A DNA stretch of 64,000 nucleotides, from NCBI GenBank assembly GCA_020736575.1, contig JAGPYM010000030.1:310001-374000 (forward strand). Reading direction: 5' to 3'. Made by a program: the position numbers and the translations under genes. The notes beneath the pieces were generated by a model. That model ran no database searches. It was not told the origin of the DNA and was given only the letters and a program-made list of their open reading frames with translations. This stretch comes from Thelonectria olida. Its lineage: Eukaryota > Ascomycota > Sordariomycetes > Hypocreales > Nectriaceae. Positions 1 to 12,164 of the stretch are shown here, in pieces (within the stretch, counting starts at the first letter, position 1; the number at the start of each line of letters is the position of its first letter).

Positions 1-91
1 CAGCGCCCAGGCCCCCATCGGAGCAGGCACCAATATCTCGCTCAGCAAGCCCGCCGACGACGAGGCTGCGAAGAAGGGAAATTGTTGTTAA
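1..91 (+). CDS. Rab5-family small GTPase, C-terminal end only
   Basis: Only the last 29 codons are present, read in frame 2 and ending at TAA 89-91. The peptide ends in KKGNCC, a double-cysteine prenylation tail preceded by a lysine pair, which is the hypervariable C-terminus of a Rab GTPase that anchors the protein to membranes after geranylgeranylation. The stretch NISLSKPADDEAA before it resembles fungal Rab5 (Vps21/Ypt5) tails, which act in early endosome fusion. The GTP-binding domain lies upstream of the window, so the exact Rab subclass is an inference from the tail alone. Confidence 0.6.
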   Translation, partial: SAQAPIGAGTNISLSKPADDEAAKKGNCC

Positions 92-828
92 GGTGTTGAT
101 TACGGGAACCGATTCGCGACGGTTTGTACGGCTTTTGGGGTGGGATACCTGGCGCCTCGTTTGTTCCCCGGAAATGCTCGTCACATAAGGAGAGACTCGA
201 GGAGACGAGGAATCGTGATGACGTCTTTTTTGATATCAGAAGGCTCGGTTACTTCGGCTTTCCTTTGTTCTTATTTGTCATGATGGTTGTCTGGGGTTGA
301 TGCGTCCAACGATCGCTGCGAACATGGTCATCTTACGTAGCTGAAATGAATTCTTTAATGCTCGCTTCGTCGAGGTTTTCGATTTGCGTGTACAATTCTA
401 TTTGTTCACTCTCTCTGTCCACATTGATGTCACTTGGAATCGTCTTGATGGTGGGGTCATGATAATCGAGGGGCTCCGAGGAAATAGGGCTTGTGGCGAG
501 CAGTATTTACATCCGGACGACTATCAACAGCGTCTCTAGCGAAACGATGCACGATTACAATTACTCGCGGCTGTTCCACGACCTGGATCTAAATTGAATG
601 TGGCATGTGTTCAACTTGGCTCATAACCAAGCGTTCCTCTCGACTCCACTGCCCTTGGCTCCACCTTGTTGCGATAAGAGCAACTGGAGCTTATCGCAGC
701 GGAGAAAATCCATCGCCGACCAAATTTTTTGGCAAACAGCCCGCCATCGCCCAGTAGAATAGACAAGACCATCAAACTTCTACTTTTTGCGACATCAAAA
801 ACACCGTCGCATCACTTCTCGATACACA
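92..828. other. Intergenic: Rab 3' flank and BRX1 promoter
   Basis: No open frame with coding character was seen. It should hold the 3' UTR of the Rab gene and the promoter and 5' UTR of BRX1. No RNA gene or repeat was recognised. Confidence 0.6.
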
Positions 829-1859
829 ATGGCGGCCGTATACAAGTCGATCTCCAAGTCCAGCTCGGCAAATTCCGATGCGCCTAGCAATGGCGTCAGG
901 AAGAATAAGCAGCGAGTCCTGATCCTTTCTTCGCGAGGCGTCACCTTTCGGTAAGATCTCTACCCAAGATTTGCTACACGAGCGCATTCATCTAATGTGC
1001 ATTTTGGGAACAGACACCGTCATCTGTTGAACGATATTGCCTCGATGCTCCCTCACAGTCGCAAGGACGCCAAGTTCGACTCCAAGACCAAGCTGTACGA
1101 ACTGAACGAGCTGGCCGAACTCTACAACTGCAACAACGTCCTGTTCTTCGAGGCGCGAAAGGGAAAGGATCTTTACTTGTGGCTCAGCAAGGTCCCTAAC
1201 GGACCTACTATCAAGTTTCATCTTCAGAACCGTACGAATCGATCACTTCGCGGTTCAATTTCAAAGCTAACGGCGAAACAGTCCACACCATGGAAGAACT
1301 GCACTTTACGGGTAACTGCCTGAAGGGCTCAAGACCGATTCTGTCCTTCGATGGCGCCTTCGACAAGCAACCCCATCTCCGAGTCATCAAGGAACTCTTC
1401 CTTCACACCTTCGGCGTCCCCCAGGGTGCCCGCAAATCGAAGCCTTTCATCGACCACGTTATGGGATTCACCTTTGCCGATGGAAAGATCTGGGTTCGCA
1501 ATTACCAAATCAACGAGGTGGAGCCCTCAAAGGACAAAGATGAAGAGGAGGAAAAGTCCAGCAAGTCCAAGTCGAAAGATACGGATATCAACCTGGTCGA
1601 GATTGGCCCCCGATTCGTCCTCACGCCCATTGTGATCCAGGAGGGATCGTTTGGTGGACCCATCATCTACGAGAACAAGGAGTTCGTGTCGCCAAACCAG
1701 GTGCGAGCCGACCTCCGCAGGTCAAAGGCCGCCCGACACAACTCTCGCGCAGAGCAGACGGTGGAGCGGCTGTCCAAGAGGGGCGAGCTGGGACTGCGCT
1801 CCCAGGGCGGTCGACGTGCGCCCAAGGATGACCTGGATACCAAGATGCTGTTTGCTTAG
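829..1859 (+). CDS. BRX1: Ribosome biogenesis protein BRX1 (Brix domain)
   Basis: Three exons, 829-950, 1014-1231 and 1282-1859, give 305 residues; both introns have GTAAGA or GTACGA donors and ACAG acceptors and the frame is continuous across them. The Brix domain begins at about residue 32 (SSRGVTFRHRHLLNDI) and continues through the LYNCNNVLFFEARK and NGPTIKFHLQN blocks, with the second junction falling inside FHLQN/LHTMEELHFTGNCLKG, which confirms the splice choice. BRX1 is a nucleolar factor needed for 27S pre-rRNA processing and 60S subunit assembly. Length matches the yeast protein (about 290 residues). The C-terminus is basic. The start at 829 follows an AACACAATGGC-like context and no earlier in-frame ATG was seen. 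Confidence 0.95.
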
Positions 1860-2881
1860 ACGTTGTGATACCTTTCGGTACGCTGACTTTCTGGGTCTCA
1901 TAAAAACCGGGACACGGTGTAGGAGTTCATGGGGAATTTATGCAGTTCAGTTCATTAACAAGAGGAATATCCACCATCTATCGTATTTGCACATTTATGA
2001 CTTCTCGGTAATTTATGATGCTAGTTTCCCGAGGTGGCAGTCTAATAAGCTGTCAACCGCATCAATTACGTCGGTTCGGCGGGAAATGTTCGGGCGGCGA
2101 TTAGATACCAGAGACGCGACTCAGGTTGTTGGGGTGTCACAAACGTGTTTGTCAGGTTCCCCTTTCCCACCTTGCCTGTGCCTTCAATTTCATTTTCGAC
2201 ATCATCCAAACATGGCTGGGATTGCACTGCTTTTGCCCGCCCCAATGGAGTCGATTCCGCTGTTCACTTTGATGCCACTCTGCACCTTTTCCAGCCCCAA
2301 CGTCGGGGTGGCCAACTTGTAGGCTCTATAAGGCGTTGGACGCTTCTCAGTGACTCACCAGTCGACGCTGAGACGCGACAGGAGGGCTTCAGTCCTCTCA
2401 ATTGATCCCAACCACTCTTCGTTTGTGATATCTCGCAGACATTAGCTTGATATACCTTGCATCAAGCTTCCGCTTTAGACTATCGCTCGCCGACATTGCT
2501 TTGATAGCCCCTATCACAGCGTCATCAAGAACGATAAGACCGGTGACTTTCAGACACCAAATCCATTGACCTCCGAGGTCTCTATCATCCATCGAAGATG
2601 CAATTCACACACAGTATGCTTTCATCTCCATGCATTCATTCATCTTGCTAACGTTCCTAGGTTCTTTTCAAGTGACAGTCTCTGCTCTTTAATACACCCA
2701 GCAGAAGATCCGTCATCGCTAGTATCAAGAACCTCTACAAATTCGCGGTTTTCTTGCTCCTAGCAAACCTGTACAACCCTCACTCTCAAACCCCAACAAC
2801 CCTGCTAATCGTCCATATTTGCACTTGATTCTTTCTTTCGCTTCTATTACGACTTCTCTTGGCGGCAAAGAACCCGTCAAC
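1860..2881. other. Intergenic: BRX1 3' flank and leader of the F-box gene
   Basis: About 1 kb without a supported gene. The part after 2340 is AT-mixed and pyrimidine-rich like a leader. A plausible 47-nt leader intron is visible at 2614-2660 (GTATGC donor, CTAAC at 2648-2652, TAG acceptor). Short ORFs here start at non-ATG codons or overlap each other and look random. Confidence 0.5.
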
Positions 2882-4235
2882 ATGACACTATCCATGACAA
2901 AGGCGACTGAGGCACCTCATTTGATGGCCCTCCCTATCGAAATCCTTCTCGACATCTATCACTATCTCGATTTGGATAGCGTCTTCGAATTTGCCGCCGC
3001 TCATCGCACGTTTTACGATCTATTCGTGGAGCGAAAGGCAACCATTCTGCTTCCAGTCCTGTCACGGGAATTCAGCCCATTCGATGAACTGTTGCAAGTC
3101 TTTACTGCTTCCGCTGATGACTTGGAGTCTACCGGGGGCCTGTACAAGGCTCGCCGAGTCATATTCAAGCGCTATTTCGGGGACAACGGCACTGTTCTTG
3201 CGCCTCGGCCAGAAAACTTTCCCATGGGAGTTGGCGAGTCCGCAAATAGCTTCACGCAAGTAGTCAAAACCCAGAAGCCATCTGTTCATCCCATGTCGGC
3301 TACATCGACGGTCATCTTGACTGAACATGATCTGGGTCCACTCCTCAAATACTGCCGCATTGTTCGCGGGTGGGAGGAACGATTCCCTCAAATGAGGTGG
3401 TTTCATGAATCTGAAAACTGTCGCCTACTCCGATCTCATGAGATGGAGAGGTTTCGAAGAGCCTTCTACAGATGGTGGCTTTACGGCTTCTATTTCCACG
3501 GAGACCTCCCACGGCCGAGTATTGGGCTTCCGGAGCCATTTGCCAACGACGTCCGGGTCAGCCAACTGCGACGGTATTCAACCAGCGAGTTGCTTGAACT
3601 CATGGATCTGGTTGAGACGATGAAAGATGTGGTACTGCATTACCTCTGTCCTCGACTTACCCCGGGCCAGTTATCGGTAAGCTTGGCTCGAGATACTCTC
3701 AGGAAATGACTAACATGTCGATCAGGACTCGTGCGACTTTCCCCTCGTTGAGACTATTGATCGCCCTCAGTCCTTGTTGACGGGCTGGACCGATCAAAGT
3801 CAATGGGGTCGCATCGTCAAGACTTATGCCAAGCTTGGTCCCAAGGAACTCATGCATCTGTTCGAGAACATCTACAGCTACCCCCGAAACCGTCTCATCA
3901 TTGAGGCGAGATTGCACCAGCCTAACCTTGCGTTCGACCAAGAGTCGATTCAAGTCTCCATCAGGTGTGCTTTGGATGAGCGTCGTTGGATGGACAAGAT
4001 GCCAAGTTTGGCAGAGGATGGTGTTGGCGGCATTGTTGACTTCGACGACGAGCGTGATACCGAGCGTCTGACGTTTGGTGGAGATGGCAGTCCGGACGGA
4101 TCGCTTCCACTGGGTACGAAGTTTGTGCGATCCTTTTCCCACTATTCACCCAGAGGGGACGACGGGTCGTATCTGGAGGAGCTTCATCGACAAAGTTGGA
4201 CGGGTGAGCGGTTCATGGTGCCGTCGGTCCGATGA
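2882..4235 (+). CDS. F-box domain protein, unknown substrate
   Basis: Two exons, 2882-3676 and 3726-4235, give 434 residues; the 49-nt intron has a GTAAGC donor, a CTAAC branch site and a CAG acceptor and joins complete codons. Residues about 14-55 (LMALPIEILLDIYHYLDLDSVF...) match the fungal F-box, the Skp1-binding segment of SCF ubiquitin ligases. The rest is the helical, substrate-side region common in large Sordariomycete F-box families, and I see no leucine-rich or WD repeats in it. The ATG at 2882 sits in a good context (GTCAACATGAC); the open frame reaches further upstream only by a TTG. Target protein cannot be inferred. Confidence 0.85.
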
Positions 4236-5397
4236 GTCTTGATTTCGAACAGAAGTCTATAGACGGGGATGCGGTATAGAAGACATTGGAAGGGGGCTTA
4301 GTTAGGTTCATATGATGGGGCCCAAGGTCTTGGTCTCGACGTATAAATTTGACATGTATTTTGGGGGAGACCTGTTTGATTCTTTGAGATGAAGAGTACC
4401 TATCAAAGTGTAACGTGGATGATGCCAACGGTTCAGGTACTACTATGTGTCTGAGGGATGTCATAGGGAGGTCTCGTAGAATTGGAAGGATCAGGGGCCA
4501 GTTGGAAGGGATAATGGGAGCATGTCCCTTTCATAGGTAGTTATGAAGACTTCATGAAAGCGAAAGAAACCTGAGCGTCCATGCCAGTTGTGATATCCAT
4601 CAGTTTGATCATGTGTTGTGGGGGAGTTAGCGGCTCCCCAAGGCCACCTCAACTGAAGGTCCGCTGAAGGAAGGGGCCCATCCCCCAGCGGCCGGTACCA
4701 CTACGGCCAACCCGCCAAAGCAAACCGACCTCAACCACAGAGCCTCAACTTCGCATCCAACTTAGAGATAGCTCGGCTCAGCTCAATCCACACCTTCACT
4801 GCTTGCTGCGCGCCCGCCTCTGCGGCCCCCTCTGCCACTTTGTCACTCTTGCGACCCTGCGCCGCCAACCAGTCCCCTGCACCCGCCGCTCCAGCTCTTC
4901 TCCCCCCGACGGCGCGTTCGTAGTGAGCCTTGTTCCGCTGGGGGCTTTTCTGTTTCATCGCGCCATCCTTGCTTTTGGAGAGACGCTTTTCGCTGAATTG
5001 TTTGGTATGTTGGCGCGCTTTCACCTCTGTTTCTCTTTGTCCCAAGCATGTATTTTTATTCGCTGTTTGGCTTTCTGGCTATCATTTGCGTCTTCTTTGT
5101 TCTCTTAGCATTACCGCGTTGTTATTCTGCAGAACCAAGAACAACAGCCGTTGTGCCGAAATGGTCACTTGCTCATGACTGACATTATTGTGCTTGATAC
5201 AATCGTGCCTTATCTCAACCTATCCAAATCATGTCTCACCTTCTGCCATCATTAAGCTAACCGGAACTCAGACATTGGTCCGCGCGGGGGTCGACTCTAG
5301 ACTTCTACCTTCGTATTACCCCCTAGACATCTAGGTCAAGCGCAGTGAGAGCCCCTAGGGGCCTTCATCACCCATACGGATCCTCAGCTTGGCCGAA
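4236..5397. other. Intergenic: F-box 3' flank and HDA1 promoter/leader
   Basis: No convincing gene. The segment 4800-5110 is C/T-rich and resembles a fungal transcript leader, so the HDA1 5' UTR may be several hundred bases and could contain introns. ORFs of 68-104 codons on both strands here overlap and show no family resemblance. Confidence 0.5.
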
Positions 5398-7812
5398 ATG
5401 GCCTCCATTGGACCTGCGGCTGGCGAGGATCATCCAATGATGGATGCTGATCCTCCCAACGGTGTCCCTGAAGGGACCAGCAACGGCGTGGCCGATGATG
5501 ACACTGCCTCCGAGGGCAGCTATGACCTGGATAGTGATATCGAACCTCAAGACCTCGCATTAGACCAGATGCGACGGCGAGGACTCCTTCCTACCGGCTG
5601 CTGTTATGACGATCGCATGAAACTTCACATGAATGCAGACTTCAGCCCAAACACGCACCATCCCGAGGATCCTCGTCGCATCCATGAGATCTTCAAGGCC
5701 TTCAAAAAGTCAGGCCTTGTCTACACTGGACCCGAGTCAGAACTGGCCAAGATTATGGATCAGTTCCCAACGAGGTACATGTGGCGCATATCTGCTCGCG
5801 AAGCCACGCGCGAAGAAATCTGCCTGGCTCATTCTCCTGACCATCTGTCCTGGGTCGAGAACTTGCAACAGATGAGTGCCTCAGAGCTGAGAGAATTAAC
5901 AAGGCAGTATGATCAAGGCCGCGAGTCACTATACGTCGGTAGTATGTCGTACCAAGCGGCCATGCTCTCTGCTGGAGGAGCCATCGAGACCTGCAAGAAT
6001 GTCGTGACGGGGCAGGTCAAGAACGCTTTTGCGGTAATTCGACCCCCGGGACACCACGCAGAGTTTGACGCGCCAATGGGCTTCTGCTTCTTTAACAACG
6101 TTCCTGTGGCAGTCAGGGTGTGTCAACAGGACTATCCAAATCTCTGTCGCAAGGTTTTGATCCTAGACTGGGATGTCCATCACGGAAATGGTGTCCAGAA
6201 CATATTTTATCAGGATCCCAATGTTCTCTACATCTCATTACATGTATACCAAAATGGCTACTTCTACCCCGGCAAGCCACCGAACCCAATGACTCCTGAC
6301 GGTGGAATAGAGAACTGTGGCAGTGGCCCTGGGCTCGGCAGAAATATCAACATTGGTTGGCACGATCAAGGCATGGGCGATGGAGAGTATATGGCGGCTT
6401 TTCAAAAGATCGTTATGCCAATCGCCAAGGAATTCAACCCCGACCTCGTGGTCATCTCAGCGGGATTCGACGCGGCCGACGGTGATGAACTGGGCGGCTG
6501 CTTCGTCTCACCCGGTTGCTACGCCCACATGACGCACATGTTGATGTCTCTTGCTGGTGGCAAAGTCTCTGTGTGCTTGGAAGGAGGCTACAATCTGAAG
6601 GCCATTTCCAATTCTGCGGTGGCTGTTGCGCGGACTCTGATGGGCGAGCCTCCGCCAAAGATGGAGATCCCCAAGATCAACAAGGAGGCTGCGCGCATCT
6701 TGGCTAAGGTCCAGGCACACCAAGCGCCATACTGGGAGTGCATGCGTCCCGGAGTCATCAATGTCCCCGAGATTCAAGGTCTCAACGCGAACCGCCTCCA
6801 CGATATGATCAGGAGCGCGCAACGACAGATCCTTCAGGCCAAGCACAACATGGTTCCGTTATTCGTGCAACGCGAACAGATATACAAGTCGTTTGAGAAC
6901 CAAGTTTTGGTAACACCGAACTTGCATAGAGCGAAAAAGGTCCTAATGATCATTCACGACCCGTAAGGCATCCAGTTTCCCCCGTTCAACCTCCCTTGTT
7001 GACCATTGCAGACCTCAACTTCTTGCCCAGCCAGACGTGATCGACACGACCATCGAACCACACAATGCTTGGGTAGTGAGTGATGACCAACTTCGTTACC
7101 TAGGAACAGTCGGCTAATTAAATAGGTTGATGGCGTCACTGACTACATCGACTGGGCCGTGAGCCAGAAGTTTGGAGTGATGGACATTAATGTTCCTGCA
7201 TACATCACGCATGACGAGGTATGTCCAACACGTGCGATTCTCCTAGTGCTCTTTTAACCGCTCAACTTCAGGACACCAATGCGTTTACCCCCGCATCGAA
7301 TGAGAAGGCACTTCAGGAGCAACTCCGCTCTTTGGTTTGTTATCTCTGGGATAATTATTTACAGATGTACGACCCCGAGGATCTGTTTGTTATGGGCGTG
7401 GGCAACGCCTATCTTGGTGTGAAAGTGCTCCTGCTCAACAGAGGTAGTTATCTCTTATTCTCCACCGTGGACTTATAACTAACCCACGATAGACTGCAAG
7501 TCAAGGATTGACGGTGTGGTCAACTTTGTAACGGGCAACCTTCGACCTGTCAAGTCCGACATCGATAGTGATCTGTCATCTTGGTACAAGGAGAACTCGC
7601 GTGTCTACGTCGCAGGCGACCACGCTTGCTGGTCTGACAAGGACCTCACCAAAAAGGTACAAAAGCGACGGTTTGGCTCCGTGGTGAGAAGCTCCATGAT
7701 GGGTCTCAATAAGATGATGCAGGCGCACGCGGAGGAGGCACAAGAGTGGATCTTGGCGAGGACGAGTGAATCCGAGGATGGAGATACAACAGACGATGAC
7801 AAGTTACAATGA
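5398..7812 (+). CDS. HDA1: Class II histone deacetylase HDA1 with C-terminal Arb2 domain
   Basis: Five exons, 5398-6962, 7012-7075, 7126-7218, 7272-7443 and 7493-7812, give 737 residues. The HDAC domain starts near residue 60. Residues about 214-221 (RPPGHHAE) carry the paired catalytic histidines, about 257-265 (DWDVHHGNG) the Asp and His zinc ligands, and about 353-360 (SAGFDAAD) the third zinc ligand. The C-terminal third, from about residue 510, matches the Arb2 fold found in fungal Hda1 proteins and ends in an acidic tail. The enzyme removes acetyl groups from histone tails, mainly repressing transcription. All four introns are 49-53 nt. The frame opens at TTG 5389 but the first ATG is 5398. 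Zinc ligands are intact, so activity is expected. Length is close to yeast Hda1 (about 700). Confidence 0.95.
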
Positions 7813-8276
7813 AGGGCAAGTTCGGGTTCAGGATGGTTTTGTCGAGGATTTTAATTAGCCAAATTCAGGGGGCTTTGAGAGCCTGGGTATAGAATAGTTG
7901 GCGGCCAGACATGCGAACGTGTATGGCTAGTTACTTGGAACTCTTCTTTTGCAGGAATTAGGGGGAGTAGCAAAACACTCCTACTTCATTCGAGTCGATT
8001 GATCAGACAAAATTACCTGTGTCGTTTTCATTGTGTCAAAGGAGGTGAAGGCGAATCCCCTGAGTACAGTGCATCGCACCAAATGACACTGTTTTCTTAT
8101 CACCTTATCCGGGGATCGGCGTCCAAAAACTTCCGACGCATGCCCGTACTTTCTGGAGATCCGCTCCTGACAGGCGTTGGGAAGGACGCGTGCTTGCGCT
8201 CTCCTCTTCATCCAACTTAATATCCAAGTCTCCCCAGAGTACTTGCCCAGCGCTTGTCGCGCAATACACAACAACA
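7813..8276. other. Intergenic: HDA1 3' flank and promoter of the SR-rich gene
   Basis: No gene seen. The 3' part (8220-8276) is a probable leader ending in ACAACAACAATG. Confidence 0.5.
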
Positions 8277-11232
8277 ATGGATCGCGATCGCGGTAGGAGG
8301 TAAGTTGTCATTTGCTTTTCTTTGTCCCCTTCTGCCTTGCCCACTACCGTCATCACCATCATCAATTTCGCATTCAATACTCGACTTTGGAAGCATTTGT
8401 GATTCAAACCGCTGCCGACCTTGCCATCCAAGACGCCGCCTTTAGAGCCGGTCGCGCTCATGTTGGAATCCTCATCTTGACGACAGCTTCTACATACAAG
8501 CCAATATGGGTCCCAAGAAACGCCAACCACCACCTCCTCGCCCCCCAACCCGGTATTCCAAGCGACTGCGAAAGCGACTGTCGGGAGTCGACGATGAAGA
8601 TGAGAAGGAGGAAACGCCACCCGTTCCCTCAACATTTGTCACCCCGCCGCCATCTGACCAAGATGAAGAGACCGAAATACCCATCAGATCGACTTCCCCA
8701 GAACCGACCTTGGCTGGCACATGCTTAAATGCTGGGATCGCCCCCGAGATGCTCCCACGAGAACCGCAACCCTATGCTATCAACCTTCACAACCTCTACA
8801 CGGTGACTTAGTGGAAGCCTGGTGTGACATTCCGCATAGGCCAGTGCGTCTTTCGAAACAACAATGGCAAGCTATTAAATGGCACCTGTCGCTTTCTGCT
8901 CGAAAGGGGGTCAATCCTCACTGTCGTATGGGATGTCTGGCATTTGACACCACGACATCGGATGTTTTCAGTCTCACTCCCATATTACAATCGGCTCTGC
9001 GAGTTCCCTGCAATAATGTCCGGCTACTTCAGTATGAGAGATGATCAAGCACCCGCCAAATCCCCAGCTGTCAAGGAGGAAGACGATGACCACGACGAAA
9101 GTGAAGACGACGCCGAAGGTGAAGACAACGACGAAAGTCTACCACCCCCAAGCCCACAGCCTCGAGGTCTGCCACCCCTCAGGCCATATCCGGAACATCT
9201 AGCACCACCAAAACCACACGTCTGGGCTCTAAGAGAACGTCGACCACGTGTGAGATATGGCCAAACTCTTTTTCAAGAAAATGTTCCAAGTCCACTCTCG
9301 CGGGTGACCTCAATCGATGAAGTGGAAGAAACGCAGTCGGAGCCGGCACATTTCTTGTGAACTATCGACGTCCATCCGTCCATCCAGGACTTACCACAGC
9401 CGATTTCTCGTGGCACTCGATCTTAACAGCAAACAATCAACAGGCCGTGCATGAACCACGATGCACCTAACAAAGCGTTTCATTACTCTTGCCCGTTTCT
9501 TTATGTTTCTTATTTCAGTTTTTGTATTTCTTTGCTTCGCACCACCAAACACCTCCAACACGTTGCCTGGTTTGTCTCACTAACGCGCCCAAGGTATGAC
9601 GATGGGGAAGTCGTTAGGTATGGCGCTGGAGAGTCGTGGAGGCCCACGCCCCGGGATAGGTCACCGAGACGAGCCCGCAGCCCAATCCGTGAGAGAGCTA
9701 GAAGCCCACGACCACGAAGTCCGCGTCCCCGGAGTCCTCCTCCTGCAGGGTCTGACAGCTACGTCCCTGGGAGATACCCACCACGTCGAAGGTCAAGAAG
9801 TGGCGGGGACCGATATCGAAGAGAGCAGCGATCAAGAGATCGAGAGAGCCCACGCAGACGAGAGCGCACCAGATCTCCCATGAGAAGGCCATCGCCTCCG
9901 AGACGTAGTCTGTCAAGGAGACCCTCTCCCATGCGGGCTGATCGGTATGAACGCCCTCGGTCGCCTGCTCGAGAATGGGACCGAGATCGTGAACGAGATC
10001 GTGAACGTGAACGCGACCGAGAACGCCCAAGAGAGTGGGATCGAGATCGAGTTCGCGACAGAGAGCGTGAATTCGAACGTCGGGATGATAGGTGAAGACT
10101 CCAACCCCCCACCAAACCCAACATTGCTGACCTTCGCAGGCGGAGATCAAGATCTCCATACGGCGGTAGGGACAGAAGAGATAATAGGACACCTCCTGGG
10201 AGATCACCCCCTCGAGCACCTGCAGGTGGCGGCTCGTATCGCCCACGCTCACGGTCCCCAAGCCGACGAGGCGCTGACCGATACCAATCCTATCGACGAG
10301 TTTCTCCTCCGAGAGAATCGGGGATCTCATCAGCGATGACGTCGCAGTCGGCATCAGGAAGATCTTCGCCTCGTCCTAGTCCAATGAGAGCTCGATCACC
10401 TCCTCCTCAGCCCCGTGAGGAATCTCCTCGCCATCCATCTATTTCTACCGCTGCTCCAACAAGGGACACATCACGGCCTGCTTCATATGAAGCCACCACT
10501 CCAGCTTCCCGATCACCACCACGGGGCCCAGCAGCTTTAAGGGCTCCCCCAACAGGCCCCGCAGCAAATAGAAACTTTTCAACCCCAGTAGCCTCACCAG
10601 TTCCTCCTGTCGTGCGAACCCAGACGCCCACAGCTCCTCTTCGAGCGGGCACCACAAGTCCAACCAACCCTCCAGCGGGGCCGCGAGGATATGTTCCTCC
10701 TGCTCGTGGGGGGTTTGTTCCACGTGGTGGAAGAGGCGGCTGGTCGCAGCCCCCTCCAAGACACATGACAGGACCTCCAACTCCCTCTACGCCCAATGGC
10801 CCTTCATCCATCCCTACTGGCCCTCGAGCAACGCCTTCTAATGCCCCCACATCTTCTACTCCCACTCAAGTGCGGCCTTTCAACCCTCCTACTGGCCCAT
10901 CTGCCCAGCATCCTGGAGGAGGACGTCAAACATTAGCCCAGAATTTGCTCGCAACGCTCCCTCCTCTAATCCCCGGTGGCAAATTGGATCCCGCCATGAC
11001 CCCGGCTCTACTAGGCGTTACACGGGAACTTGAGCCCCATTACCGAAAACTCAAGGACGAGGAGGAGAAGCTACGGGATGAGATTTCGGCGAAGCAGGAA
11101 CGACTGCGAAAGAGCTTGTACAACTGGGATCGGCTGGAGCGAGAGTCCCGGGCATGGGAGATGCGCAGCGACCTGAGCGAAAAGAGCATGAAGAACATGG
11201 CAGGCGAGGGCATGGGCGGTGCCGCCTTTTAG
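8277..11232 (+). CDS. Arginine/serine-rich low-complexity nuclear protein
   Basis: Exons 8277-8299 (23 nt), 9594-10091 and 10140-11232 give 537 residues. The first exon encodes MDRDRGRR and joins in frame to YDDGEVV through a GTAAGT donor and AAG acceptor, leaving a first intron of about 1.29 kb, long for this genome. The N-terminal half is built of RS, RD and RE dipeptides (RSPRPRSP, DRDRERDRERER), typical of splicing-associated SR-like proteins. The middle is proline-rich with an RGG-like patch (RGGFVPRGGRGG). The last 100 residues form a conserved-looking charged helix (LEPHYRKLKDEEEKLRDE). A role in mRNA processing is inferred from composition only. An alternative model would start at ATG 9451, but that adds an uncharged hydrophobic stretch unlike the rest. 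Confidence 0.75.
8506..9360 (+). pseudogene. Stop-interrupted ORF nested in the first intron of the SR-rich gene
   Basis: A single frame runs from ATG 8506 to TGA 9358-9360 (285 codons) with just one internal stop, TAG at 8809-8811. The N-terminal part is basic and proline-rich (MGPKKRQPPPPRPP, YSKRLRKRL), the central part after the stop has order-promoting residues (FRIGQCVFRNNNGKLLNG, TCRFLLERG), and the C-terminal part is acidic then proline-rich (KEEDDDHDESEDDAEG). I do not recognise the family. Either it is a decaying gene, or the stop is removed: an in-frame 42-nt candidate intron (8803-8844, GTGACT donor, CAG acceptor, TGTGAC branch-like site) would give 270 residues, though 42 nt is shorter than any other intron here. 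It might also be untranslated intron that stays open by chance. Confidence 0.4.
9973..10080 (+). repeat. DR/ER dipeptide-coding low-complexity repeat
   Basis: Tandem GAxCGx-type hexamers encode alternating Arg with Asp or Glu (DRDRERDRERERDRER). The tract lies inside the second exon of the SR-rich gene and produces long spurious ORFs on the opposite strand. Confidence 0.8.
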
Positions 11233-12164
11233 TAAGAGGAATGCCACTAGCCGGGCTGGATTGCAGCATTAGTAACAGCGGGTGGTAGAACCGGCGCAAA
11301 AGACGAAGATTTCCGTGGCTTTGCATCGTTGAGCAATGGCTTTAACGCTCTCATGGCTTTAAACTGAGGAGGAGATTCAGTCGTCCAGGAACTTGTATAT
11401 TAATAGCAGCGTTTAAGACTAGCACCTCATCATGAGAAGTACTTGGATAAGAGACGGCATCTGCAACGGTGCTGTCGGCCTCGTCAATACAATTATAATT
11501 GTAGCAACCGGTTCCGATGCTTACTTTTACGACGTACATTAAGTCAGTCCTTTTGCCGTTGAATAGGAACAAAGAGGTCTTTATGATCGGATGCCAGGCT
11601 CTCCAGAATCCAGTGGCTTGGGTGTTGGGCTATGGAGTGGGCTGGCGTAAAGATGGCTTCACCAACGGACCAAAAACTTTTAGCGAAAGACGCTCACTCC
11701 ACTTTGGCGTCTACCGGGTACAGCTGTTTTGCAACGGGGATGAGGACCATAGATTTGAAATTTACGAGCCTTCGACGTAGTGCAAATGAGCTACATGGTT
11801 GGTCTGAGGCTCAGGATATCCCGTGCCGTGTACAGAACAAGCAAAGCAGGCGCGATATTAGAGCAAACCAACCACGGCGATGAAGTCCAATACCATTCCC
11901 TCCAGTCCGTTCGTCTTGTCCAGTTCCAATTCCAATTCCAATTTCCTAACGCCCCCTCCAGTTCCTAGGCCCCAGGGGTGTAAATTTCATGCCGGTCATG
12001 TTGGTAGGTTTTAATCGTCAGTTTTACATGACGAGGTGATGTGCCGTTGTTTGTTTATTTGAAAAAGCAGCTTGTGTTCGTGGCGGTGACGTGTCGGGCA
12101 TACGATGAGAGTATGAGGGTGATGATACTGCACGGCACAGAAAGGCTGAGAATGAAATCATTAA
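11233..12164. other. Convergent intergenic region
   Basis: Lies between the 3' ends of the SR-rich gene and the F-box/LRR gene. No gene supported. It contains a short TTCCAA repeat (11924-11941). ORFs up to 87 codons show no coding character. Confidence 0.55.
11924..11941. repeat. TTCCAA hexamer microsatellite, three copies
   Basis: Three perfect TTCCAA units in tandem in the convergent intergenic region; likely neutral. Confidence 0.8.

Noticed and set aside
9698..10354. 218-codon minus-strand ORF in the SR-rich gene
   Set aside because: Produced by the RS/RD dipeptide repeats on the opposite strand and not supported by any family.
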